Assembly (NCBI RefSeq): GCF_036884655.1
Contig: NC_088348.1
Location: 20,034,501 to 20,098,500 of the forward strand
Direction of reading: 5' to 3'
Source: Musa acuminata AAA Group
Taxonomy: Eukaryota > Streptophyta > Magnoliopsida > Zingiberales > Musaceae
DNA: 64,000 nt
The translations under genes were made by a program, and so were the position numbers. Position 1 is the first letter of the stretch; every line of letters starts with the position of its first letter. The notes beneath the pieces were generated by a model that worked only from the letters and a program-made list of their open reading frames with translations, made no database searches and was not told the origin of the DNA. Shown here piece after piece: positions 37,501 through 48,300 of the stretch.

Positions 37501-39187
37501 CACAAACCAAGGCTCCTTTGTCGTGGCAGAGTTGTGAAACCAACTCGATATCAACACATCGGAGGAATGGATTAGTTGGAGATTCCGTAAAGAAAAGAGT
37601 TACCTAATAAAAACACATTTGTTAGCTTGACTGCAACTGGGAGTATTCTAAAGCATAAGAGTGAAGTACTCATGGCCTTATTTACCAACATTATTTTGAT
37701 CAAGTGCACCTTTTAGGGACTCGATGTCAGCAGGATCGATGACAGTGACCTTCATTTCAATGACAAAGAAATCAGGAACACAGAATAACAAAAGAAAAGT
37801 TGGCATTTGGGCACATAATTGCAGAGGCTAAGTTTATATTATACACTGCTATGAATTTATACAGCCTCCCGGCCAGTCAACCAAGATAAAGCAGTCTTCA
37901 TATGTGACGAGAGGCTTGGAGGATTACCGAAATTCCCATTTTTGGAAGCTCATTTTGGATGAAGATTCTAGTCTTCCTATGACAGTCTGTGGTGGTCACA
38001 ATGTGCCCACCAGCAGGGACCAGAGCCAACAGCATAGCTAGCCACACCGGTATACATGCCAGATGACACAAACAAAGTGGATTCGGCTCTTTCCAGGGCA
38101 CTGCTCCAGCAAAAGAATTAGCATCAGCACAGAGTATATTTCAGCAGATCCCACATATCCATCAAGCACAAGCAACAGGCACCTCATCTTCTCCTCCAAA
38201 GCCTGTGTTGTTGGGTTGCCGTATCTACCGTACTCAAAGCTAGCATGTCTCTTTTCCTGCAAATTACTTACAAGAATTAAGACCTTACATATCACCAAAA
38301 AAAACCGGAAGAGAAGTTATTGCAATTGATAGTTATCGAATCGATCAGATACCTTGAAATCAATCAGCTCATCCGAGTTGTTGAACCAGTAAGCCGATGT
38401 GTTAACGACCGGAGTGGTAATGGCATCTGTGGCTGTACGGCGTCCAAATCTCTCACCTATCGGACCCCAATGTGTTATTTGCCCGTCCAAATCTCTCACA
38501 ATGTCTTTGAAGCAACGCATGCAATAATCTCAGATCCCAATATGAACATATATTTGGGCGGGCAAATAATCTGAATAATTGGCCGAGATCTCACGAATTT
38601 GGGGGGGAGGGGGGGAGAAGGCCGATTTCTACCATCAAAACCTTAGATCGTGAAAGGAAGTGGAAGAGATAACACGTCAAAGAGTAAGATGAGAGAGATC
38701 AATCACCAGCGTGGACCGCGAGGCTCCCATCGGAGTTGAGCGACGCTGCAGCCTTTGCGACGGCAGCGGAGGCCTTCGCTTCCCCCGTCAACGGAAACGG
38801 TGACTCTACAGGCGTGCTCTGGGACGCACCACCACTAACGAGGGTCGCGTCCTCCGCCGCGACGGCGGCGTCCTCGGAGGCCGCGGACCGGGGGGCCTCG
38901 AACGCTGGCGAGCTGTTCGACCACGAGGCCGCCACGATCTGAGCGACGCCAATGTTGCAGCAATTCCGGCGCGCCTTGGTGCTCAGCTGGCGCACGAAGT
39001 TGGGGGGGAACCGCAGGATAAGAGCGGAGGAGAGGCCAGCGAAGCGAGGTGCGACGCTGCGGAGGAAGGAAGGGGAGAAGGATGACGCCTGCTTCTCGGG
39101 ACGAGGGCGGGCGCCGGATTTGGAGGATTGTCGGCCAGCGGCGGCAGAGAGGAGTAATGAAGTGTCGACGGCAGCGGAGAGGGCCAT
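25004..39187 (-). CDS. Cystathionine gamma-synthase, plastidic, with frameshift in exon 4
   Basis: Joins O-phosphohomoserine and cysteine into cystathionine, the committed step to methionine, using pyridoxal phosphate. Eleven exons: 38707-39187, 38353-38456, 38183-38256, 37928-38100, 37690-37749, 37400-37603, 37230-37316, 36736-36843, 25525-25620, 25293-25411, 25004-25130. Without a 4-bp duplication in exon 4 (38035-38042) they encode 542 residues; Arabidopsis CGS has 563. Landmarks: a plastid-type N-terminus, the MTO1 motif (72-83), [44 protein letters not shown], the PLP lysine in [12 protein letters not shown] (Lys357), [42 protein letters not shown] and the C-terminus QALDKI. As it stands the frame shifts after Ala240 and stops at 37979-37977 (260 residues). 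Intron 8 is 11,115 bp of nested retroelements. Intron 9 is GC-AG; intron 5 needs a weak GTTGGT donor. Either a sequencing error or a recent pseudogene. Confidence 0.9.
25458..25508. repeat. (TGA)n microsatellite in CGS intron 9
   Basis: About 17 uninterrupted TGA/GAT units between CGS exons 9 and 10, 17 bp from the non-canonical GC donor of intron 9. Long pure trinucleotide runs like this are usually length-variable. Confidence 0.9.
26776..28280 (+). other. C-rich low-complexity leader of the nested Ty3 element
   Basis: About 1.5 kb of strongly strand-asymmetric sequence dominated by GCCACCGC/CCGCTGC/CAGCCAC words lies between the primer-binding site and gag. It opens long frames on both strands (for example 27171-27986 plus, 271 codons) made mostly of Pro, Ser, His, Arg and Ala; these look like composition artefacts, not proteins. 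A paralogous block CCCGGCCAGCGGACC recurs near 26940 and 27600, suggesting internal duplication. Confidence 0.6.
28296..29707 (+). pseudogene. Gag-protease remnant of the nested Ty3 element
   Basis: Gag begins near the ATG at 28311 ([20 protein letters not shown]) and includes the [22 protein letters not shown] block typical of Ty3 gag. A 182-bp tandem duplication (starts 28673 and 28855) introduces stops and a frameshift. The second copy opens 28841-29650, which carries gag C-terminus, then a protease with [11 protein letters not shown] in place of the usual DTGSTNNF active site. At about 29515-29640 the frame jumps from protease to RNase H-like words ([14 protein letters not shown]) and ends, so a large deletion removed reverse transcriptase through integrase. 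Confidence 0.82.
30287..34269 (-). pseudogene. Copia copy 1 polyprotein remnant
   Basis: Minus-strand order: gag 34269-33490, whose start codon is mutated (ATA where copy 2 has ATG), with zinc knuckle [14 protein letters not shown]; protease 33445-32996 with the active site degraded to DIDASYYA; integrase 32977-32009 with [11 protein letters not shown] and [17 protein letters not shown]; reverse transcriptase 31738-30980 with [34 protein letters not shown] and YVDDMLI; RNase H 30919-30287 with [18 protein letters not shown] and [15 protein letters not shown]. Several single-base stops interrupt it. Confidence 0.9.
34317..34906 (-). repeat. 5' LTR of copia copy 1
   Basis: 590 bp; boundaries from the primer-binding site at the left and the decayed TA/CA end at the right. 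Confidence 0.9.
34912..36735. other. CGS intron 8 sequence with a possible solo LTR
   Basis: AT-rich intron remainder. A segment 35359-35659 (301 bp) begins TGTTGAG and ends CTCAACA, contains TATA-like CCTATAAATAGG near 35493 and reads like a small copia LTR; flanking 5-mers (TGAGG, CAGTA) do not match, so target duplication is absent or lost. Nothing else was recognised. Confidence 0.4.
38035..38042 (-). other. 4-bp tandem duplication that frameshifts CGS exon 4
   Basis: On the coding strand the text reads GGT GTG GCTAGCTATGCTG. Dropping one GCTA restores [14 protein letters not shown], the family sequence; with it, the frame reads on for 20 codons and hits TAG at 37979-37977. The rest of the exon and all later exons are undamaged in the original frame. 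Confidence 0.9.
38917..38971 (-). promoter_or_regulatory. MTO1 nascent-peptide regulatory motif in CGS exon 1
   Basis: Residues 72-90 read [19 protein letters not shown]. In Arabidopsis the matching stretch (ARRNCSNIGVAQ, then up to Trp93-Ser94) acts in cis while being translated: with S-adenosylmethionine it stalls the ribosome at Ser94 and triggers decay of its own mRNA, feeding back on methionine synthesis. All of it is kept here apart from Cys77 in place of the usual Ser (Ser81 in Arabidopsis). The downstream Trp-Ser stall pair (Trp89-Ser90) is present. Confidence 0.85.
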
Positions 39188-39540
39188 CCGTGGCAGCGGC
39201 GCCGGCGCCGGCGCCGGCGCAACCTCTTCTTTGAATACGCGAAGAAACACTCGTCCACGTCTTCTTCTCTCCGGTGACGTGACGGAGTATTTAAAAGGCA
39301 GGAGTGGGTCCCACCATGAATCTCCTGTTTGATTGGCCAACGGGAAATGTGTGGCCGTTGTCGGGTGAACTGCGGTCGCCTTCTGGGGAGGCTTGCGTCG
39401 GCGGCGAAGTGCAGTGGGCTGCCAATGCAGCCATCCAAGACCAGGCAAAACAGCAGGTCCGCCGTGTCGAGACCCGAATATCTACTAGCTGATACAGGAG
39501 TCAAGAAAGGCCATTACAATGATGATAAATAAATAAATAA

Positions 39541-39598
<58 letters not shown>
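39188..39598. promoter_or_regulatory. CGS 5' leader and truncated promoter
   Basis: Only about 410 bp separate the CGS start codon from a copia insertion. On the minus strand a TATA-like TTTAAATA lies near 39287-39294 after ACGTCAC. The leader has a (GCGCCG)n tract (39198-39220) close to the ATG. The frame stays open upstream to 39448, but the ATG at 39187 matches the family N-terminus. An (AAAT)n then (AT)n microsatellite occupies about 39525-39598. Confidence 0.55.
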
Positions 39599-39603
<5 letters not shown>

Positions 39604-40202
39604 GGCTGATAGTCAATATTCAGCCCATGTGGGCTAGGACAGCCCACGGCCCACACTCCCTCTTAACCTAATCCTAATTAAGATTAGGGGGTGTGGTGGT
39701 TGCATTTTAGAAGCAGAAAAAGGTTATAAAAAGGAAGCAACGAGGCAGATCTTGTGAGCCACGGGATTTCAAAGAGAAGAAGGAGAACAAGGCAGAAAAG
39801 GAAGAGAAAGAAAGAGAAGAAGACAAGGACAACGCAGAGAGACTGTTCTCAATCATCTAGAAGTGTTCTCATCTCAGGTTTGATCAAATCTACAGTAGAC
39901 TCTTGCTGTGATTACTTGGGGAGATTTTAGATATTGTGGGCAGTGACGTGATCCTTGTATCCCAGTTATTCTCTTGTGGTTGTTGCTAGGGTTTAGGGCA
40001 AGAGATTGAGATTTGTATATTCATTATTCTCATAGTGGATTATCTCTAGTTTGCCCCGTGGTTTTTACCCTTCACATTGAAGGGGTTTTCCACGTATATT
40101 TTGGTGTTCTGTTTGATTGTGTTTCCATTTTATTCCGCTGCATATTATGGTCTTCTAGTATTTGTTCATATACAAAGGTTATTCCTCTTTATATCCCCAT
40201 CA
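39599..40202 (+). repeat. 5' LTR of copia copy 2
   Basis: 604 bp, TG...CA, followed by AC and the tRNA-Met primer-binding site. Confidence 0.92.
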
Positions 40203-40756
40203 ACTGGTATCAGAGCGGGGTTTTGGTGATTTAATTTTTGTATTTGAACATGGAGGCCAGTAATATTTCTCGCATGATTAGTTTGAATGAAAATAATTGG
40301 ATGATATGGAAACCAAGAATAGAAGATCTCTTGTATTGCAAAGATTTGTATGGACCTTTGCAAGGGGATAGTGCAAAACCTACAACTATGACAGATGATG
40401 AGTAGAAGAGGTTAGATCGAAAAACAATTGGGTTTATTAGACAATGGCTTGATGATAGTGTCTTTCACCATGTTTCTACTGAAATTTCTACATATTCTCT
40501 TTGGAAAAAATTGGAAAGTCTCTATGAAAGAAAAACAGCTAGCAACAAAGCTTTTTTGATCAGAAAACTTGTGAACCTAAAATATAGAGAGGGTGCTTCT
40601 ATTGCTGAGCATTTGAATGAAATGCAGAGTATTACTAACCAGTTATCCTCTATGAAAATGTCTCTTTATGATGAGTTGCAGGCATTGTTACTTCTCAGTT
40701 CATTACCAGAAAGTTGGGAGACACTGGTGGTTTCCCTTAATAATTCTGCGCCAGAT

Positions 40757-41202
40757 TGACACGGACTTAGCTGGTTTTGCCTAAGTCGTGCGGCACCCTT
40801 GCGCGTCCGTCCGCAAAGGTCAGCCTCCCCGAAGCCTCACATTGTCCCTTAGGACCAACAAAAGAGAGAACGGGTTAAAGAGAACGCCTCAAACGGGATC
40901 CACAAGCAAACATGTCCGAAAAACACTTCATAGACAAAGCAAATTACAAACAGACTTTACAAGCTCTGAACAGTGGCACAACAAAGGGTAAAATGGTCCA
41001 TTACAGACCGAAAAGCTCTCGCACGTGTCTACATGACACAACCTTTATTTACAAGCCTAAAGAGGCCACCAACCCAACTAAAATGGGACTATTAAGCCTT
41101 CGGCCGCCCCTTTACATGTTGTACAAGGCATGAACATGCCAAACGACACGGACATACATAAGCATTACATCAAACACCTTGTTTAGAAGTTTGTCCGTGA
41201 CA
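40757..41202 (-). repeat. 3' LTR of the LARD-like element
   Basis: 446 bp; nearly identical to 44881-45326 (two mismatches seen, near 40842 and 41009). Confidence 0.92.
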
Positions 41203-44200
41203 TTCTCCCCCACTTATCCCTTCGACGTCCTCGTCGAAGCCTTTGTGAACACTGCATCTCTTCGCCTTTGCTGAGTCTTCAATCTTCTGCTCCAGCTGCA
41301 ATGCGCCTCCTGGCTCCCAGCTGCTCTCCGCTGCTCTTTTTGAGTAGTCGAACCTTTGATCCGCCATGCTGCTTCTACTCGCCAATGACTCTTACTCTGG
41401 TGTGGGGTTGGCTGAGTTGTGTTGATCCTCGTTGATTCCTGCGGATCCACCAAATGAAGGAAAAGACCATTCTTACTGCGCCAGTTTCTCAAAATTTCCA
41501 CATGCTGCTTGAACTGGGTGGATGCTTGTTGGAGCTTTAACGAGCATCGCCTCGCAAACTTCTGAAGTTTTGGGTCCTTCCTCCACAAAATCTGCTCATT
41601 GACTCTTCTTTCAGTTAGTTGTCACATCCAAGTAGGTTCGCATCACTTCCGCTTTCGATTGGCATTTCGTTGGGAAATGAAGCGGACAATCTACTCTCAG
41701 TAGCACTGATCACCGTTGGTGAGGATTTGACAACTATTGTCTTCCATTATCTTCGAAGGGTCTTTGAACTTGTGCAGAGCTCCTCTGCTGGATAGATAAG
41801 AGAACTGGGGTACTCGGTTTCGCCCATTCTCTTAAGAGTTGAGAAGGCAAAGGTTACTTGACTTCGCCCGCCTCCTCGAGGTTGTACTTCATGCATCGAG
41901 CTGGTTACTGGCCTTCGCCTGCTCTTTGCTCACACTTCTGAAGCACTTGAAGTGTTTGCACTCCTTGCGTTGAGTTAGCTACTGTGATTCACCTTCTCAA
42001 TGCCATTGAACTTCTGGAATGCAGGAAGTTTTCACCCCAACTTGGAGTAATTCTCTGATAGATGAGGTCGCCTCTGGGATTGTACCGTCTTCTCCATCAA
42101 CCCTGCCGCCTACTACACTGAGTAGCAAAGGTACAGCACCGCGTACTGCTTGCTTCGTTCCTTGGTCGTGCACTCTTGCATGACCCGAAGTCCTTCACTT
42201 ACGGCCATCTTGATGAGAAACTTGTTGACACCGGTCTTACGAAGTTTCTTGGCCTCTGCCCTTCAGCCTTGTCTCGGTACTTGGAGATTGCCTCTGCATG
42301 CTCCACCTCCTCGGCCCCTTTCACGACCAAGCGCTCTCCCTCCGTGAGAGCAAGGGATCAATGACTTTGACGGAAGTCCCGCCTCTGCGGTACCATGGCG
42401 CTGCCATGCCCATGGCCCTACTATCCGTCGCCTCGCATCTACATCCCTTTTCTTCACAATCAGTAGATATGCCTTCGTGACACTCCGCTGAGTCCACCTC
42501 CATTCTCACCGATTGCTTGATTTTGGGTAGCTAAGTCCCTCTGGACTTGTCGTCACTTCCTCGCCCCTTTCGACCTCCTGCTTCAACACCTCTGTGTTCT
42601 CCCAGCAATCTGTTTGTTCGATGGAAAGACAGACTGCAACTCCCATGCATGGCCTCTGCCATCACATTGTAGGGTTTGCACCGATTCTGTTCTCCTTAGC
42701 TTCCTTGGTAGCAACGTTCGCTTACTCGACCTTGTCCTCTGACTTGTCGGGCTCCCTTAAGCGAATATGAGCTCTGGAGCAGTCCAACTCTCCAGCTGCT
42801 TCGATCATACCTCTGCATGATCAAGTCCCTCTCATGGGACTCACTGGTACTTGCATTCGAACTTTTCCCTTGGTGGAACCCAGCCCCCATATGCTGATGA
42901 CCAAGGTTTTCATCCGATGCAAAATTCGGTGCACGCCCGGAAGACCCGCCTCTGCGGTACCATGGCCTTCACTCCTTGAATCCATAGCCCTTCTTGCCGT
43001 CGTGTTGTTCACCAAAGCGGAGCTCCCAGTAGCTCCCGATCATACCTCCATATGATCTAGTCCCTCCTGGGACTCTGTCGTGTGTATCGCATTGCCACGA
43101 ACTGTCCCACCACGATCCGCTGCACCATGTCGCCTCCTGGTGACATCTCCATTGCATTCTGATCCTTGTGGAATAAACTCGAATTGTGAACCCTCCATGT
43201 GTGGCCTCTGCCAATACATCGTAGGGTCTCCTCCACCTTCGATTTTGCTCGCTCCTTTGGCAATCGACCTTCATCCACCCACTCTTGGGTCACACCTAGA
43301 TGAAGCACCGCTCTAGGACAGTCCGTCGCCTAGAAGCTCCCGAAGTCCACCGACTTCGCTGTAAATTGTGCACCATTGCCTGGATCCTGGGCCTCTGCCC
43401 CTACCAGCACAATCTCCGCTGCGCACCGCTTCCTTCATAGCAACTCGAATGGCAACACTATGGCATATTCTTCAAGAGTACCCGCCTCTGCATCCTCTTG
43501 CCCCGTGCTAAGGCCTTCTGAACTCAATTTCGCCTCCGCAAATTGAGTCGCCTTAGTTCCTCCATCAAATGCTCCTCCGAGATAAGGTGCATGTGCCCCG
43601 AAGCTCCCTTCGTCTTTGGCACCATGCAAGATGAGTCTGCTCCGTCAGAATGAAGGACCCATGGAACAACATGATCTTACTCTTGCCTCTGCAAGAGTTC
43701 ATGTCCTTGACCTCTGTCTAAGGAAAGCACTGTGCCTCTGCTCCATGTTCCAACTTCTATGCTGGCTCCCTTCAAGCGGCTTGAGTACTTCGCCAAGTTA
43801 CCCCCAAGTTGCTCCGCTCCTTGTTTTTTTTGCATTGAGTTGATGGTGGCCCTTACGCCCACCATTCCACGGGTCAGCCCTCCCTTGAGTCCGATCTCCA
43901 TATCGACTCTAAGTGTGCCTTCATTTAAGTTGCTTCAGGTCGCTCCCCCACTTGATCTCGCAATGCATCCACCCATGCATTCTCTCGAGCGAGATCATGT
44001 GACAACTCCTCGCTGCTTGCTCGGTCCATTGAGCTTCGTGGAGTTGTTGTTTGTGAGGTACTCCTCCTCAACATGTGAAGTCCGTCTCACATGATTCTCC
44101 CTCTGGAGAGCCGAGACTTATCCCTCCTGGATAACTGTCCCGTTGGAGCAACATCTCTCTTCGTTTCGGAGACCACCATCCCCTTGGACTACTCCGATCT

Positions 44201-44880
44201 GCTGAACAAACTGTGCATTGTTCTGCCTCTTGCAAACGCACTTGCTAGATTGCGCCTCCACGTCAATACAGCCACCGCTGCACCCCTCCAGGCCTAGCAA
44301 CATGCTGAACTCGTTGCACACTTCAGCCTCCTCCGGACGTATCCTTCGCATGCCGAAGAGAAAGTTTCAATGCTCCATGGCGCCGAGTCTCGGTCGCCTT
44401 GGGATGGCCACGAACAATCCATCGTCCGCATACAAGCCCATGCATGAGTACTGAATTCTTCGAGTTAGCAATTCCCCTCACCTCTGTGAGCTTTGCACAA
44501 CTCTTTCGGTCGCTGAGCAACTCATTCCACTTTGCATGGTCTCGTCCTTTTGCCAAGCGCCTCGCTTGCCTTGAGCACCATCAAGTAAAGTTGTCAACGT
44601 TGAGCCGTAGCTCAAACTCAGCCATCCCAACCTTTGTGCGCTCCAGATTCTTCCAAGCTTGCCTGTTCTCGTGGTGCCTCTTGCGCGAAGGGTTGGCCAT
44701 TCCTCTGAATGCCAATCTCAGATGCCCGCTCCTCTGAGCGACTCTTTTCCCTACATCTCCATGCCCGTTTTCCCTCAAACGGTCGCGCATGTGCTGACTG
44801 CCCTCAACGCAGCCCCGCTAGGTCCCCCACGTTTGCATGTCAAGTGTTTCTATGAGTGCTTATCCCGCTCTGATACCATA
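41203..44880 (-). other. Interior of the LARD-like element, no recognised coding domain
   Basis: Moderately GC-rich. Both strands have many frames of 60-124 codons; the longest, on the element's own strand (41588-41214), is Lys/Arg/Gln-rich and matches nothing that I know. At the element's 5' side a frame reads across a stop (44790-44581 then 44556-44323, including MAEFELRLNVDNFT and KWNELLSDRKSCAKLTE), which may be a worn protein remnant. The word GCCTCTGC recurs many times, and a 21-bp block CCCGCCTCTGCGGTACCATG+G recurs at 42378 and 42945, showing diverged internal duplication with a period of about 560 bp. Confidence 0.55.
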
Positions 44881-45326
44881 TGACACGGACTTAGCTGGTT
44901 TTGCCTAAGTCGTGCGGCACCCTTGCGCGTCCGTCCGCAAAGGTCAGCCTCCCCGAAGCCTCCCATTGTCCCTTAGGACCAACAAAAGAGAGAACGGGTT
45001 AAAGAGAACGCCTCAAACGGGATCCACAAGCAAACATGTCCGAAAAACACTTCATAGACAAAGCAAATTACAAACAGACTTTACAAGCTCTGAACAGTGG
45101 CACAACAAAGGGTAAAATGGTCCATTACAGACAGAAAAGCTCTCGCACGTGTCTACATGACACAACCTTTATTTACAAGCCTAAAGAGGCCACCAACCCA
45201 ACTAAAATGGGACTATTAAGCCTTCGGCCGCCCCTTTACATGTTGTACAAGGCATGAACATGCCAAACGACACGGACATACATAAGCATTACATCAAACA
45301 CCTTGTTTAGAAGTTTGTCCGTGACA
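44881..45326 (-). repeat. 5' LTR of the LARD-like element
   Basis: 446 bp; the primer-binding site lies at 44867-44878 on the minus strand. Confidence 0.92.
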
Positions 45327-48300
45327 AGATGGTATTGTCATTATGAGTCAAGTAACAAGCAGTTTGTTGAATGAGGAGTTGAGAAAAAAGAGTTCGGCAA
45401 CATCTCAGAATGATTCACAGGTACTTATCTCAGAGAATAGAGGAAGGTCAAAGTCTAGAAGCAGTTCACGAATGGGTAGGAGCAAGTCAAGATCAAGAAA
45501 AGATATTGTTTGCTATAACTGTGATGAGAAAGGACATTACAAGAACCAATGTAAGCAACCTAAGAAGAACAAGAAAAAGGGAAAAGAAGTGGAGTCTACA
45601 GAGTCAAAGGATAATACTACAGCTATAGTGCAGGGTGGTGATTATTTGATTTTGTCTCCTTCTGATGATATTTTTTTTTTTTGTGTCAGGATCTTGAGTG
45701 GGTGATTGACACAGGTGCTTCTTATCATGCTACACCTCGGAGAGAGTTTTTTGCTACATACAGGTCTGGAAACTTTGGTGTTGTCAAAATGGGCAACTAT
45801 GGCACATCAGACATCATTGGCATGGGTGATATCCATTTAAAGACCAACCTTGGCTGCAAGTTGGTACTTAAGGATGTGAGGCATGTGGTTGACTTGAGGC
45901 TGAATTTAATTTCAGTTGGAAGACTAGATGATGAAGAGTATGAAAGCAGATTTCACAAAGGGCAATGGAAGCTCAATAAGGGTTCTCTTGTTATAGCTAG
46001 TGGAAAGAAATGTCATACTTTGTACAAGTTGCAGGCTAAAGCTTATGGTAAGCAGTTAAATGCTATAGAGAAAGACTTCAGTATGGAGTGTTGTGGCATA
46101 GGCGATTGTGACACATGAGCGAGAAGGGGCTGCAAGCTCTTTCCAAGAGAGAGGTATTACCGGATCTCGGAGGTATACATCTGAACTCTTGTATTGATTG
46201 TTTGGCTGGTAAACAACATAGAGTTTAATTTGCTAGTGTTGCTTTGTCTAGAAAAATGCATGCCTTAGATCGTGTTTATACAGATGTATGTGGTCCTTTG
46301 AGGACAAAAACTCTTGGTGGATCTGTTGATGTTCTTGGTATAAGTGGTGCACTTTATTTTGTCACTTTTATAGATGATTTTTCCAGAAAAGTTTGGGCTT
46401 ATGCTTTGAAGACCAAAGATCAGGTTATTAATGTCTTCAAAGAGTTTCATGCCAGGGTTGAAAGGGAGACAGAAAGGAAATTGAAATGCATAAGATCATA
46501 TAATGGTGGTGAGTTTACGGGATTGTTTAATGACTATTGCAGGTCACATGGGATCCAACATGAGATGACAGTTCTTGGTACACCTCAGCATAATGCAATT
46601 GTAGAGAGGATGAACCGCACCATCATGGAAAAGATCAGATGTATGCTTTCACAGGCCAAGCTACCCAAAAGGTTTTATGATGAGGCTTTGAGGACTGCAG
46701 TTGATGTGATCAACTTATCACCATGTATAGCCCTAGATGGTGATGTTGCAGAGCATGTATGGTCAGGGAAAGATGTTTCTTACAGGCATTTGAGAGTGTT
46801 TGGTTGTCGTGCATTTGCACATGTTCCAGATAATGAGAGGTCCAAGCTGGATGGTAAGTCTAAAGAATGTATTTTTCTTGGTTACTCACATGATCAGTTT
46901 GGTTACAGGCTTTGGGATCCAGAAAAGCAGAAGGTGTTCAGGAGCAGAGATGTGGTCTTCTTTGAGGATCGTAGGAAAGCAAGTTCTCGCAAAACCTCAG
47001 TTGAGAAGATCTTCTAGATAACGTCAACCTTCCAGAAGATACTCTACAGATGAGTATGTGATGCTTACTGATGCAAGTGAATCAGAGAGTTACTAGGAAG
47101 CAGTTGAGAGTGAGCAGAAAGAGAAGTGGTTAGTTGCTATGCAGGAAGAGATTGATGCTCTTCAGAAGAACCACACTTATGATTTGGTGCTGCTACCAAA
47201 TGGAATGAAGGCCTTGAAGAACAAGTGGGTTTTTAGGTTGAAGACTTAAGAATATTGTTCTCAACCAAAGTACAAAGCTAGATTGGTTGTGAAAGGCTTT
47301 GGTCAAAAGAAAGGCATTGACTTTGAAGAGATATTTTCTCCTGTTGTTAAAATGTCTTATATTCGTGTTGCTCTTGGTATTGCTGCTAGCCAGGACTTGG
47401 AGGTTGAGCAGTTAAATGTGAAGACAGCTTTCCTTCATGGTGATTTGGAGGAGGAAATTTATATGGAGCAACCAGAAGGCTTCAAAGTCAAAGGTAAAGA
47501 TAATTTTGTCTGCAAGTTGAAGAAGAGCTTGTATGGGCTAAAGCAAGCTCCAAGACAGTGGTACAGAAAGTTTGATTTATTTATGACAGAAAATGGATAC
47601 AAAAGAACGGCTTCAGATCATTGTGTGTACATCAAATGGTTTAGTAAGGATTTTATTATTCTCTTACTTTATGTTGATGACATGCTTATTCTTGGGAAAG
47701 ATATGTCTAAAATTGACAGGTTGAAGAAGGAACTAAGTGAGTCTTTTGCAATGAAGGACATGGGGCCAGCAAAGCAAATACTAGGCATGCAGATTTCTCG
47801 TGACAGGAAAAATAAGAAGATTTGGTTGTCACAGAAGAAATACATCGAGAAGGTATTGGAAAGATTCAGTATGAGCAATGCAAAACCAGTTGGTTCTCCT
47901 CTTGCAGGTCACTTCAAGTTGTGCTCAGAACAAAGTCCGTCAAGTGATTAGGAGAAGGAGAAAATGCAAAAGGCTCCTTATGCTTCAGCAGTTGGAAGTT
48001 TAATGTATGCAATGGTATGTACGAGGTCAGACATCGCATATGCAGTGGGTGTTACTAGTAGATTTCTTGCAAATCCAAGCAAAGAGCATTGGGCAGCAGT
48101 GAAGTGGATTTTTAGATATCTCAGAGGGAGCTCTAAGGTTTGTTTAAGCTTTGGAGGTGGACCATCTATGTTGACAGGTTACACAGATGCAGATATGGCA
48201 AGAGATATAGATACGAGAAAGTCCACTTCAGGTTATGTACTTACTTTTGCAGGGGGAGCTGTGTCATGGCAATCCAGGTTACAAAGGTGTATTGCTCTCT

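Larger units (their letters stand above)
40757..45326 (-). mobile_element. Young non-autonomous LARD-like LTR element nested in copia gag
   Basis: Two 446-bp LTRs (40757-41202, 44881-45326) begin TGACACGGAC and end GTCCGTGACA on the plus strand and differ at only two positions by my count. A 4-bp target duplication AGAT (40753-40756, 45327-45330) is exact against the uninterrupted site in copia copy 1. On the minus strand TGGTATCAGAGC follows the 5' LTR after two bases, and a purine tract (AAGTGGGGGAGAA) precedes the 3' LTR. The 3.7-kb interior shows no gag, protease, polymerase or integrase motif that I can recognise. It is a large retrotransposon derivative, so must be copied by enzymes of a partner. 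Confidence 0.9.

Noticed and set aside
38699..39448. N-terminal extension of CGS starting at 39448
   Set aside because: The frame is open, but family N-termini align with the ATG at 39187, and the extra part is GC-driven Arg/Pro/Ala.
42150..44883. Many plus-strand frames of 60-120 codons in the LARD interior as a gene cluster
   Set aside because: They are on the strand opposite to the element, overlap minus-strand frames, and share repeated words, so they are not convincing genes.
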